The notes under the pieces are model-generated. The model was not told where the DNA came from, did not search any database, and worked only from the letters and a program-made list of their open reading frames with translations. Below, piece by piece: positions 37,122 through 45,588 of a stretch of 64,000 nucleotides of DNA (its first letter is position 1; every line of letters begins with the position of its first letter). Source of the DNA: Paenibacillus ginsengarvi (GTDB lineage Bacteria > Bacillota > Bacilli > Paenibacillales > NBRC-103111). The stretch is from assembly GCF_003626695.1 (NCBI RefSeq), contig NZ_RBAH01000024.1:62001-126000 (forward strand). The letters are read 5' to 3'. Made by a program: the position numbers and the translations under genes.

Positions 37122-37139
37122 CAGATACGTCAGTATCTG
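37122..37139. promoter_or_regulatory. Perfect dyad in front of the third binding-protein gene
   Basis: CAGATAC-GTCA-GTATCTG, seven-base perfect arms, 77 bases upstream of the likely start at 37045 and downstream of the response-regulator terminator. It is a candidate binding site for the adjacent response regulator or AraC protein, but the binding protein is not known. Confidence 0.45.
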
Positions 37140-37238
37140 TGCAAGATCGGTCGAAGCTCGTCCGGCTGCATCGGCTGGCGCGGTCCAGTTTTATGATTTT
37201 CAGGGTAGAGTAATGAAGAAAATGGAACATACATACAG

Positions 37239-37276
37239 CAAAAACAAAAACGGCTTCCCCGCAGCCGGAAAAGCCG
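37239..37276 (-). terminator. Terminator after the response-regulator gene
   Basis: On the minus strand CGGCTTTTCC / GGGGAAGCCG (ten pairs counting two G-T), six-base loop, then TTTTTGTTTTTG. It separates the kinase/regulator unit from the binding-protein/beta-helix unit. Confidence 0.8.
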
Positions 37277-37306
37277 ATCATTGGAATGCAAATTTCGCCT
37301 GTATCT

Positions 37307-38440
37307 TCAGAATAAGGAGTAGGGGTTCGAAGCTATGGCGGAAAACTCCATGAGGGACGACGTCTCATCGCTTTGAGTGAGCATCTCCATGGCAAGCCCA
37401 TGATAGATCGTGGCATCAGCTTCTCTGTTCATAAGCAGCAGAACCGCGACCATCTTGGCATGAAGCCGCTCGTTAAGCGGCATGAGCTGCGACCATTTTT
37501 TCATCGGGTTCAGGGCGATATCATAGCGATGCTGCCGGACATAGGTATTCACTACAGCTTCCAGCAGCTCCACGTAGCTCAGTTCGAGTTCAGCCTGACG
37601 CGAAGCCGCCCATACATAGCCGCTGCCTGTCAAATACCCGTCCCCGTATAGCCGGATTGCTCGCAAAGCGTGAGCAAGCGATAACGTTTGCTTGTAAAGG
37701 AGATATTCTTCCTCATAAGCGGCAACATCATTAAAAGCAACGGTCCATTCAAGACGGTAACTTCCGCCCCCCGTTTTCGTCTGATTGATGATATCCTGCA
37801 GACCGCAAATTTCGAGATCTTTCCGAAGCTGGTAGATCGTCGAATAAAGTGTAGCTTGCGCCTGCTCCACATCGCGGCCGTTCCAGATCTCATCCAGAAT
37901 TTGTGCTTTGCTGACCGGCTTCCCATCATGATGATGCAAATACGCCAGCAGCTCGCTCCCCTTTGAATTGCGGAACCGGACTTGCTCGCCCTTCTCCGTC
38001 GTCACAACAAAAATGCCGAAGCTTTGGACAGATATCCCCGGCTCTATATCTCCTCCATCGGCTTTATAGGGTACGATCCGCTTCACGCAGCGTTCCAGCG
38101 TCCTGGCCAGATCCTCCTTAGTAATCGGTTTGAGCAAGTAATCCATCGCTTCTACATCAAAGGCTTCGCGGGCGAATTCCTCATAGGCCGTCAGAAAAGC
38201 AATCTGGATATCCGGTCGGAAGGTTCTCAGTCGTCGCGCCAACTCCAACCCATGAATGCCCGGAATTTCCATATCGAGCAGCACCAGATCAATTCGCTCT
38301 TCCGCCACCAGCACATATTCCAAAAAACTTTTGGCACTGTCAAACAGTCCGTGAACCTGGACTTCGTTCACCTCTTGCAGCAGCTTGCCAATTCGATTGA
38401 GAGCAGGCTGCTCATCGTCAACGGCAACGACTCCGATCAT
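37307..38440 (-). CDS. Response regulator with winged-helix and BTAD output
   Basis: 377 residues. Receiver domain 1-120: acidic pair D8-D9, phospho-acceptor D56 in VLLDMEIPG, T84 and K104 in YLLKPITKED. About 140-240 is an OmpR/SARP-type winged helix (KGSELLAYLHHHDGKPVSKA, LYSTIYQLRKDLE), and about 245-375 a bacterial transcriptional activation (BTAD) helical domain. This receiver-SARP layout is common beside large hybrid kinases in Paenibacillaceae. It overlaps the kinase gene by four bases (ATGA) and is almost certainly its partner. Confidence 0.9.
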   Translation of the reverse strand: MIGVVAVDDEQPALNRIGKLLQEVNEVQVHGLFDSAKSFLEYVLVAEERIDLVLLDMEIPGIHGLELARRLRTFRPDIQIAFLTAYEEFAREAFDVEAMDYLLKPITKEDLARTLERCVKRIVPYKADGGDIEPGISVQSFGIFVVTTEKGEQVRFRNSKGSELLAYLHHHDGKPVSKAQILDEIWNGRDVEQAQATLYSTIYQLRKDLEICGLQDIINQTKTGGGSYRLEWTVAFNDVAAYEEEYLLYKQTLSLAHALRAIRLYGDGYLTGSGYVWAASRQAELELSYVELLEAVVNTYVRQHRYDIALNPMKKWSQLMPLNERLHAKMVAVLLLMNREADATIYHGLAMEMLTQSDETSSLMEFSAIASNPYSLF

Positions 38441-41400
38441 GCTAACTTTTCACCACCTTCGGATTTAATGGCACGGGGAACGGACAGGGTGACCTTGGTG
38501 CCGTATCCGGCCCAGCTTTCGATTGCGAGTCCTTGGCCATACAGCCGGAGCAAGCGCTGATGAATATTTTTCAGTCCGACCCCACCGCTTTCTTCTCCTT
38601 CTTTCGTGAGGATGGACTGCGCCGCAGCCGGCATTCCTTCGCCGTCGTCTTCGACGGAAATGACGATTTCTTCCCCCTGCATGCGAACCGTTACCGTCAC
38701 GGTCCCGCCATTTTCCTTTTTGGTGACACCGTGTCTTACGGCATTCTCCACTAGCGGCTGCAGTGTTAATGGAGGCAGCCGACAACAGGCCTCTTCATCT
38801 ACCTCATAGCGAACGCACAGCCGCTTTCCGAATCGGGCACGCTCAATATACAAGTAAGCTTCCGCCAGCTCCAGCTCTTTCCGAAGAGAAACCTCTCTAT
38901 CTTTGTTTTTGAAATCAAAGCTGCCTCGCAAATACCGGCTCAAGTGCAGCAGCAAATCATGCGCGCTTTGCGGTTCGTCCAATGACAAAGAGAGAATTGT
39001 ATTCAGTGTGTTATACAGAAAATGAGGCTTGATCTGCGCCTGAAGGAATGCCGTCTCCGAACGGACGACCTCTTCCGCCGAGCGCTTCGTCTCCAGCAAA
39101 GAACGTGTTCTCGCTCTAAGCTCATGAGGATGAAAAGGCTTCCTCAGGAAATCGTTCGCCCCTGCCTCGAAGCCGCAAATCAAATCCTCCATCTCGCTTC
39201 GCACCGTCGTGAGCAGAACCGGAAGCTCGGTGAGTGCATACTTTTGACGGATATGGCGGCACGTTTCGTAGCCCGAAAGCCCGGGCATCATCACATCCAA
39301 GATGACCAATCCGATCCGCCAGCCGTCGCTGTCCAGGAGACGTAAGGCTTCCTGACCGCCGGGGGCCGTCAAGATCGGGTAAGGCTCGCCCGCCAATGCC
39401 GCCGCCAACACCTTCAAATTAACGGGATCATCATCGACGGCTAAAATGGCTTGTCCGTGCTTGTCTTGGCCGTCTATGTCAGAGACTTCATCGGCTACCG
39501 GCCGAGCGGAAGCGAGATGAGACACCGACCATCTGTCTGCAACCAGCTGGAATTCGGAAGTCTTGATGTCCCTCCCCTCGCAGACGGGAAGGGTAAAGGA
39601 AAACACGGAGCCTTTGCCGGCCTCGGAAATGACCGAGATTCGACCTCCATGCAGCTCGACTAATTGTTTCGCGATGCCGAGTCCGAGCCCTACTCCCCCG
39701 TATGGCTGGGCAACGGAAGTTTTGGCTTGCTCATACGCTTGAAAGATCGTCTCCAACCGGTCGGCCGGAATCCCGATGCCCGTATCGGCAACGCTGATCT
39801 GCAGCATGCCGCCGACCGTATTGGCGCGGACCGTGACTTCCCCCTCAGACGTAAATTTGATGGCATTGCCGATCAGATTGTACATGATCTGGAGCAGCCG
39901 GCTTTCATCGGCAAACGCTAAAGGTAACTCACCCGGCCACTCCAAACGAAGTGTGACATCCTTTCCCCCAATATAGTGTCGGAACACTTCCTGCTGTGCC
40001 GACACGATGGCACGGATATCGATCGGACTCTGCTGCAATCGAATGCCGCCATTCTTCAATAAGGATAAGTCTAGGATATCGTTGATCAAATTAGACAGCC
40101 TGCGGCTCACCGAAATGATGAGCGCAAGTTTCTCCCGCTCAGATTCGCCCAGAGAACCGGCCTTTCCGTCGAACAAAGCCATAGATAAATTCATGATTCC
40201 GTGGACCGGCGTCTTCAGTTCATGTGAGGTGTTGGCCAGAAATTCGTCCTTCATACGGTCCATCGCCATCAATTCATCCGTCATGCTTTCAATCGTACGA
40301 TAGGCGTTTGTGAACCGCCTGGCCAGTTCCAGCGCTTCAATAATAACCAGAAGAAGAAAACCGTAGGTTCCTAGCTGTACATCGGTTCCAATCAACATGT
40401 CATTGCTGTATAAAATATCATGAACGGCCGTGGCGACGAAAAGGAGCCACCCGAACAGCTGTAGCAACGCTCCTTTGCGGCCGCGCCACAAAGCGAGCGT
40501 GAAGCCATAGAGGATGTAAGCAAAGCCGAATAGCGAGACCAACTGAAAATAACCGATCGTACGCGTGAACCATTCGGTAGGAAGCAGCACGACCGTCCCG
40601 ACAAAACCGCACCCGACCCATGCGAGCACTTTGATCACAATTCCACCATATTCCTTCGGGTACAATTCGCGAACGAACAGCATGGCGATTGCGACTCCGC
40701 CGTAAAAAGTCAAATACTCGGTAGCGATAACAAAGCGGATGTCCACAAGCGGAATGATATGGACCAAATAAATGTCGCCTACCACCAATTGACGGACAGC
40801 TCCAAGTAAACAACAAATGGCGAAGAATAAAGACGATCTTTCTGCCCGGCGCAGCAAAAATATAGCAATTTGATACAAACCGAGCATCGCGCACCCGCCG
40901 AATACCGCCATGTCGACAATCGTGCTGCGCTCCTTCATAGCCATCATCTCACGTTCATCGCCCAGCGTCAGGCTAAACCAGATGCCTCCCTGCGGGTAGA
41001 GATGATTAGCCACTTGAATGAGCAGGTCAAACTCACCAGCCGGCGGATCAAAAGCGACTGTTTGCGGCAAATAGGCAAACTGCATGTCAGAGGGATCCGC
41101 TGCAACCGTTCCAGATACTGCAAGAACCCGATCGTTGATCAGCACCTTATACGCAGGAGCAATTGCCGGAATTTGGAGCCCGAGCGAGCCTGTATGTCCG
41201 TTCGTCAACACCTTCAAGCGGTACGTCGCAAAACCGTGTCCCGGTAATCCGTTTTTCGTCCAAACACCTGGGACTTTCGCAAACCTATCGGGAGTAACGG
41301 CTTGTTCGTTCCTTTCGAAACGGTCTGCATTCGTGAGCAGCTGCTCCCACTGGAATGACCAACTTCCGTTCAGTCGTATGGGTCCATCTTGTTCCAAACT

Positions 41401-41553
41401 CCACTGCCGCAAGTCCAGCACACCGTCCTGAGCACGAGGCTGGACCTTAGAGGAAGTCGGCCCGTTCGCCGGCCATCCCAAGACGGTCAGCAAAACGAGC
41501 ACAATCATCCCAAGCACAGCAAATCTGCCCCTCTTGCTATGAACCATTTTCAC
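38437..41553 (-). CDS. Hybrid histidine kinase with two kinase cores and a 7TM sensor
   Basis: 1,038 residues from GTG 41553. Residues 10-28 form a signal/membrane segment; 40-205 an extracellular jelly roll of the 7TMR-DISM type (RLNGSWSFQWEQLL); about 210-412 seven membrane helices. HisKA with H444 (SHELKTP) and its ATPase (NLIGNAIKFT, DTGIGIP) span 435-660. A receiver with D753 and K805 spans 702-820. A second kinase core of the LytS type follows: H844 in QIKPHFLYNTLN and ATPase LVENAVRHG, DDGEG, GGVGLKNI. All catalytic motifs look intact. It probably senses a carbohydrate and passes phosphate to the response regulator at 37307. Confidence 0.9.
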   Translation of the reverse strand: MKMVHSKRGRFAVLGMIVLVLLTVLGWPANGPTSSKVQPRAQDGVLDLRQWSLEQDGPIRLNGSWSFQWEQLLTNADRFERNEQAVTPDRFAKVPGVWTKNGLPGHGFATYRLKVLTNGHTGSLGLQIPAIAPAYKVLINDRVLAVSGTVAADPSDMQFAYLPQTVAFDPPAGEFDLLIQVANHLYPQGGIWFSLTLGDEREMMAMKERSTIVDMAVFGGCAMLGLYQIAIFLLRRAERSSLFFAICCLLGAVRQLVVGDIYLVHIIPLVDIRFVIATEYLTFYGGVAIAMLFVRELYPKEYGGIVIKVLAWVGCGFVGTVVLLPTEWFTRTIGYFQLVSLFGFAYILYGFTLALWRGRKGALLQLFGWLLFVATAVHDILYSNDMLIGTDVQLGTYGFLLLVIIEALELARRFTNAYRTIESMTDELMAMDRMKDEFLANTSHELKTPVHGIMNLSMALFDGKAGSLGESEREKLALIISVSRRLSNLINDILDLSLLKNGGIRLQQSPIDIRAIVSAQQEVFRHYIGGKDVTLRLEWPGELPLAFADESRLLQIMYNLIGNAIKFTSEGEVTVRANTVGGMLQISVADTGIGIPADRLETIFQAYEQAKTSVAQPYGGVGLGLGIAKQLVELHGGRISVISEAGKGSVFSFTLPVCEGRDIKTSEFQLVADRWSVSHLASARPVADEVSDIDGQDKHGQAILAVDDDPVNLKVLAAALAGEPYPILTAPGGQEALRLLDSDGWRIGLVILDVMMPGLSGYETCRHIRQKYALTELPVLLTTVRSEMEDLICGFEAGANDFLRKPFHPHELRARTRSLLETKRSAEEVVRSETAFLQAQIKPHFLYNTLNTILSLSLDEPQSAHDLLLHLSRYLRGSFDFKNKDREVSLRKELELAEAYLYIERARFGKRLCVRYEVDEEACCRLPPLTLQPLVENAVRHGVTKKENGGTVTVTVRMQGEEIVISVEDDGEGMPAAAQSILTKEGEESGGVGLKNIHQRLLRLYGQGLAIESWAGYGTKVTLSVPRAIKSEGGEKLA

Positions 41554-41784
41554 CCTATCACCTTAGTCCCGGATTCGACACTGTCTTTTGACAAAACAAT
41601 CCCTTTGCACTCGATTCGACAACGCACGGCAATTTCCTCCCTCCGGAACAGCCGATTAACAACCTCTCTCTTCAGTTGCTGAACCTTACTGATCTTTTGA
41701 TCGATTACTCCATTTCCAGTACGCTTTATTCGACAAAATACTTAATAGACGTTCAAAACCTTACATGAAACGCTTTCTTTTCAG
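41554..41784. other. Intergenic space with the kinase promoter region
   Basis: About 230 bases without a gene between the divergent kinase and ABC exporter genes. I could not choose the kinase promoter with confidence. Confidence 0.3.
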
Positions 41785-41812
41785 TTTACACAGTAGTTCT
41801 TTGCGCTAGAAT
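41785..41812 (+). promoter_or_regulatory. Sigma-A-type promoter of the ABC exporter gene
   Basis: TTTACA, 16-base spacer, TAGAAT. Transcription would start near 41819, leaving too little leader for an ATG at 41825 and so favouring the start at 41876. Confidence 0.6.
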
Positions 41813-41875
41813 GATGTAACGGTAATGCAGAATCCCTTGCAGGAATCGCTACAATGGCTAAGGAGACGGATTGGG

Positions 41876-44032
41876 ATGTTATGGAAGAGCATATTCACTA
41901 TGGTTAGGTCGTCCCCGTTTTTCATATTTCTTATTATGTTAGGTGCCGTCATCGACCTTATGTTCCGTTACCTCTCCTCCCTCAGCTATAAATACTTGAT
42001 TGATCTTGCCATTCTCCCACGTGACGGTAAGGCTTTGGCAATCATTATCGTCGCTTTGCTGATCCTTGGATTTACTAACGTTCTGACCGGTATATCCACC
42101 GATTATGCCAAAGCCCGGTTAGGATCAAACTTTCTATTCGAATATCGGATACGGCTATACCGGCATATGCAAATGCAATCGCAGCGTTTCTACGAGAAAT
42201 TCGGGGTAGGAGACCTGCTTGCCCGATATACCGACGACATTCCTGCCATTCAATCAGCCTTACTCTATATCATGACCGGAGGGCTCCTTTCCATCACCAG
42301 CGTTATTGTTGGGCTTGCGATTCTCTTTTCGATGGAATGGAAGCTAACGCTGGTAACCCTAGCCGGTTCCGCTCTCTTGTTTGCACCCTATCGCATGCTC
42401 AAGTCGCGTTCTCTGGCTATGGGGGAAGCTTATTACAAGCAACTGGATCATTTTAATGGTTCGGTTGACGAACATATTAAGGCATATCGCGTCATTCGGG
42501 CGTTCGATTTGCGCAGCGCCATGTTGAACAAGGTCGAAACAAATCTTCGTACCATGCTCTCGATCGGCGTTCAGCGGAATTTCGTCAACTCAAATCTAAA
42601 CCGGCTGCCAATGCTCGTCATCTCGCTTCTAACCGCAGTGATACTCGCTTACGGCGGTTACTTGACCTTCAACGGAAGTCTTACCATCGGCGAGTTCATC
42701 GCCTATAACTCTATCTTTTTCACAGTTGGCACGTCCTTGTTCGGTGTTACTTCTATTCTGCCTTTTATTTTATCGGCTCGTACGAGCCTAGATCGCTTGC
42801 AGCAAGTGTTGGACTGGGAACCTAACGTAATCGAGCAAGGCGGGCAGGAACTCTCTCACCTCCGTTCGGACATAGTGTTCCGTGACGTCAACTTCGCCTA
42901 TAGTTCTGGTGAACCGGTGCTACGGAACCTGAATCTGACCATTCCGGTCAGGGGCTTTACTTCTATCGTCGGTCCCAGCGGGGCCGGGAAAAGCACAGTG
43001 CTGCAACTGATGCTAAGGTTCTCCGATCCTCAAACCGGAATCGTGCTCTACGACGGTCAAGATATTAAGAATGTTCAATATGCCTCCCTGCTAAGGCAGG
43101 TAGGGGTTGTTTTCCAAGATTCTGTCTTGTTCCATGCTTCTATTCGGGATAACATTCGCATCGGTAACCCCGAAGCGACCCAAGAACAAATCGAGGAGGC
43201 GGCGCGAGCGGCCGAAATTCATGATACGATCATTGGATTTAGAGAGGGATATGACACCCTCGTCAGTCATTACGGGGACAGTCTGTCCGGTGGACAACGG
43301 CAGCGGATCGCCCTGGCTCGGGCACTCGTGCGAAAACCGCGCATTCTATTCCTGGACGAGGCCACTTCAGCCCTGGATCCCGATACCGAGCGATCCGTAA
43401 ATGAGACGATCCGTACATTAGGGCTGCGCATGTCAATCGTATCGGTCACACACCGATTGGCTTATGCCGCCTTATCCGACCGAATCGTCGTGCTTAGCCA
43501 AGGGAGCGTGGCCGAAACCGGGACCCATGAGGAGCTGCTGGAACTGGGTGGCGAATACCGTCAAATGTGGGATAAGCAGCAAGGGTTCATGCTTGCCCAC
43601 GGCAGCGGTAACGCCTGTGTCCGGTCAGATCGTTTACGCAAGCTTCCTTTCTTTAGCAGTATCGATTCCGAAGCCTTGGATGAGATCTCCCGACTATTCG
43701 TCATGGAGAAGTTTGAAGCCGGCGCAATGGTCGTCGAGCAAGGGGAACAGGGGGACAAGTTTTACTTGATTGCAAGAGGCAAAGTCGATGTTCTTTTCTC
43801 AGCAGGCTTAGGCGAACGCCGAAAAGTAGCATCGTTGGAAGACGGGGATCATTTCGGTGAAATCGCACTCATGCAGCATATTCCAAGGACGGCTACCATC
43901 GTTACCGTTACGGCTTGTTGGCTCTTATCTTTGTCCTACGACCACTTTCATCCGCTTGTGATGCGTTATCCCGCCATCCGGGAAGAACTGGAAGCAACGT
44001 TAAGATCGCGAATGCAAAGGAGAGAAGATTGA
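41876..44032 (+). CDS. ABC exporter (fused membrane and ATPase domains) with cyclic-nucleotide-binding tail
   Basis: 718 residues from ATG 41876, with AAGGAG ten bases upstream; a longer frame starts at 41825, only a few bases past the predicted transcription start. Six membrane helices (residues about 1-290) are followed by the ATPase: Walker A GPSGAGKST, signature LSGGQRQ, Walker B ILFLDEA, H-loop VTHR. The last about 120 residues form a CAP-type cyclic-nucleotide-binding domain (LPFFSSIDSEALDEI, FGEIALMQHIPRTATI). Such export half-transporters with a CNB tail are unusual. The gene overlaps the next by one base. Substrate is unknown; peptide or lipid-linked molecules are usual for this exporter class. 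Confidence 0.9.
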   Translation: MLWKSIFTMVRSSPFFIFLIMLGAVIDLMFRYLSSLSYKYLIDLAILPRDGKALAIIIVALLILGFTNVLTGISTDYAKARLGSNFLFEYRIRLYRHMQMQSQRFYEKFGVGDLLARYTDDIPAIQSALLYIMTGGLLSITSVIVGLAILFSMEWKLTLVTLAGSALLFAPYRMLKSRSLAMGEAYYKQLDHFNGSVDEHIKAYRVIRAFDLRSAMLNKVETNLRTMLSIGVQRNFVNSNLNRLPMLVISLLTAVILAYGGYLTFNGSLTIGEFIAYNSIFFTVGTSLFGVTSILPFILSARTSLDRLQQVLDWEPNVIEQGGQELSHLRSDIVFRDVNFAYSSGEPVLRNLNLTIPVRGFTSIVGPSGAGKSTVLQLMLRFSDPQTGIVLYDGQDIKNVQYASLLRQVGVVFQDSVLFHASIRDNIRIGNPEATQEQIEEAARAAEIHDTIIGFREGYDTLVSHYGDSLSGGQRQRIALARALVRKPRILFLDEATSALDPDTERSVNETIRTLGLRMSIVSVTHRLAYAALSDRIVVLSQGSVAETGTHEELLELGGEYRQMWDKQQGFMLAHGSGNACVRSDRLRKLPFFSSIDSEALDEISRLFVMEKFEAGAMVVEQGEQGDKFYLIARGKVDVLFSAGLGERRKVASLEDGDHFGEIALMQHIPRTATIVTVTACWLLSLSYDHFHPLVMRYPAIREELEATLRSRMQRRED

Positions 44033-44556
44033 TGCTGCAATGGATGTCCGCTAGCACGGAGCAAATGAAGGAAGAGGGGATCCTATTCATTTGCCGGCAT
44101 GCAGAGTCCCTGGGGCTCCCGTATCAGTGGAGTACGACTGTGAACTTGCTGTATACCTCCCTCTACGACTCCGGTTTCATGCTTGCTCTGGATGAGCAAA
44201 GGCAGGTCAGAGGGGTAATAGCGTATACGTATGGGACCGCAAAAGACAAAAGTGCGGATCAGACCCGGATTGAAGTCGTCCTTCTCTACCTTGAGGCTCC
44301 ATATGGTACAGGAATAAGATTTGTAGAAGCAATGAAAGCCCTAATTGAACGGGAGCAAGAATTACCCGAGCCGATTTGCGAGATCGATTTTTTTTGCACG
44401 CCGACGGATATACGTCGAAGGCTTTTCGGCAAAATCGCTTCACTCCGTAATACGAAGTTGCATTCCTGTGGAATGCTCGATTCTTACTTCACGACTATCG
44501 AGCGAATTCGGCTATATATCGATCGGGTCAATAGACCCAAACCTTTGAAGCTGTGA
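44032..44556 (+). CDS. GNAT-like acetyltransferase-fold protein, function unknown
   Basis: 174 residues starting at ATG 44032 inside the stop of the exporter gene (TGATG), with AGGAGA upstream. The segment RGVIAYTYGTAKDKSADQTR followed by IEVVLLYLEAPYGTGIRFVE has the strand-strand-helix feel of the GNAT fold, but the canonical acetyl-CoA loop (Q/R-x-x-G-x-G/A) is not clear. It is likely co-translated with the exporter, so it may act on the exported molecule or control the exporter. A related-looking protein lies at 44841-45347. Confidence 0.55.
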   Translation: MLQWMSASTEQMKEEGILFICRHAESLGLPYQWSTTVNLLYTSLYDSGFMLALDEQRQVRGVIAYTYGTAKDKSADQTRIEVVLLYLEAPYGTGIRFVEAMKALIEREQELPEPICEIDFFCTPTDIRRRLFGKIASLRNTKLHSCGMLDSYFTTIERIRLYIDRVNRPKPLKL

Positions 44557-44573
44557 GCGTGCGTCTACGCATA

Positions 44574-44711
44574 TTATTTCTTATCAGCGCATAAAGAAGG
44601 ACCAGCATTGCTGCTGGCCTCCCTTCTATCCGCTTTCTGGCAACCAATTTTACGACCGGTCGATGGATCCGTCGTCGCGTCTAGGAAGTACTTCCCACAG
44701 AGCTGGCACAT
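44574..44711 (-). CDS. Short cysteine-containing open frame, uncertain
   Basis: 45 residues beginning MCQLCGKYFLDATTDPSTGR, with a CxxC pair and two further cysteines. The frame looks ribbon-like and stays open upstream (WANPGA before the Met). A perfect Shine-Dalgarno sequence lies at 44735-44746, nine bases before ATG 44730, which is in another frame and encodes only 26 residues. The 3' part runs through the hairpin at 44591-44627. So either the frame carries a shift, or the 26-residue peptide (44650-44730) is the real product. Existence of a gene here is supported mainly by the ribosome site and terminator. Confidence 0.3.
   Translation of the reverse strand: MCQLCGKYFLDATTDPSTGRKIGCQKADRREASSNAGPSLCADKK
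44591..44627 (-). terminator. Terminator hairpin between the two GNAT-like genes
   Basis: AGAAGG-a-CCAGCA / TGCTGG-cctc-CCTTCT with a four-base loop. On the minus strand it is followed by TTTAT. It could end a short minus-strand transcript and also stop readthrough from the exporter operon. Confidence 0.6.
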
Positions 44712-44734
44712 TGCACCCGGATTGGCCCATTTCC

Positions 44735-44746
44735 GATCACCTCCTT
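44735..44746 (-). promoter_or_regulatory. Full-length Shine-Dalgarno sequence
   Basis: On the minus strand AAGGAGGTGATC, an exact complement of the 3' end of 16S rRNA, nine bases before ATG 44730. Surrounding sequence is not 16S rRNA, so this is a very strong ribosome site in front of a very short frame. Confidence 0.6.
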
Positions 44747-44840
44747 CGATTGAAATTGTTTTTAATATATAATCTTTTTAAGGAAAAAACAAGTATTATA
44801 TGAAAATATTTCTATAAATAATATAAAGAGGTGTTCTGGG

Positions 44841-45347
44841 TTGATTCGATTCGAAGTTTGCACGACTACTTTTCACTGGAGCCAATTCACGGAATTTTAT
44901 ATCCGGCATCGAACAAACATTATCCCCTACTACCGGGTTAGCCTAACGTTGAAGGATGTAAGGGACTACATGCAACAGGGCCGGGCCGCCCTTATACGGA
45001 ATGAAGCCGATTTGGTTGTCGGGATTGGCTGCTTCGTTCTTGGTCTGCAGGAGGACGATTTCAAGGACAAAGCCATTGCGGTACTGGGCAATAGCTGCTT
45101 CATCGAGGAATATCGGAATAACAGAACGTTCCTTCGCGGCTTGCAGAAATTAGCGGTGGAAATCGAAGATGCCAATCCTCATGTGAGGGAAGTCAGAATT
45201 CCGACATCCGCGGATAACGACTATACGAACCGCCTCTACCGAAAGCTCACGAATAAAATGCATACGTATGATTCCAACTATGGAAAGGTGAATGTATACT
45301 CGATGCCCTTCGAGGAGTATAAAGACTTCTGCTCTCGGTTTCGCTGA
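44841..45347 (+). CDS. GNAT-like protein, function unknown
   Basis: 168 residues from TTG 44841 (AAAGAGGTG upstream). It starts IRFEVCTTTFHWSQFTEFYI and has RAALIRNEADLVVGIGCFVL (strand-turn-strand) and EEYRNNRTFLRGLQKLAVEI (a motif-A-like region followed by a helix), consistent with an acetyltransferase fold. Size fits the GNAT family. It follows the exporter/GNAT pair after 284 bases and ends before an AT-rich region. Substrate unknown. Confidence 0.6.
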   Translation: MIRFEVCTTTFHWSQFTEFYIRHRTNIIPYYRVSLTLKDVRDYMQQGRAALIRNEADLVVGIGCFVLGLQEDDFKDKAIAVLGNSCFIEEYRNNRTFLRGLQKLAVEIEDANPHVREVRIPTSADNDYTNRLYRKLTNKMHTYDSNYGKVNVYSMPFEEYKDFCSRFR

Positions 45348-45402
45348 GTATTCATAAAATAAGAAATAAAGAAAAGATGCAGATCAAATCAAAATAAACT
45401 AA

Positions 45403-45434
45403 ACAAAAAAAGCACAGAACCAAAATTCTGCACC
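45403..45434 (-). terminator. Terminator of the SnoaL-like gene
   Basis: On the minus strand GCAGAA-TTTTGG-TTCTG-T-GC followed by TTTTTTTGTTTAG, about 155 bases past the stop of the gene at 45589. The rest of 45348-45588 holds no gene I can support. Confidence 0.55.
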
Positions 45435-45588
45435 GCTTATAATAAGGTTATGTTCTCGTCACCCGACAATTTCAAGGCTGTCAAGCTCCTATATGCCTAA
45501 AAGTCTACCGATCGTCCGCGGCAGCCCTTTGGTGTAGAAGTTATGGAGCTATGGTGCCCCGATACAATTTATTTTGTCTTTCTTTACC

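Noticed and set aside
44733..44748. Possible 3' end of 16S rRNA (GATCACCTCCTT on the plus strand)
   Set aside because: The preceding bases do not match the conserved end of 16S rRNA; it is the complement of a strong ribosome site on the minus strand.
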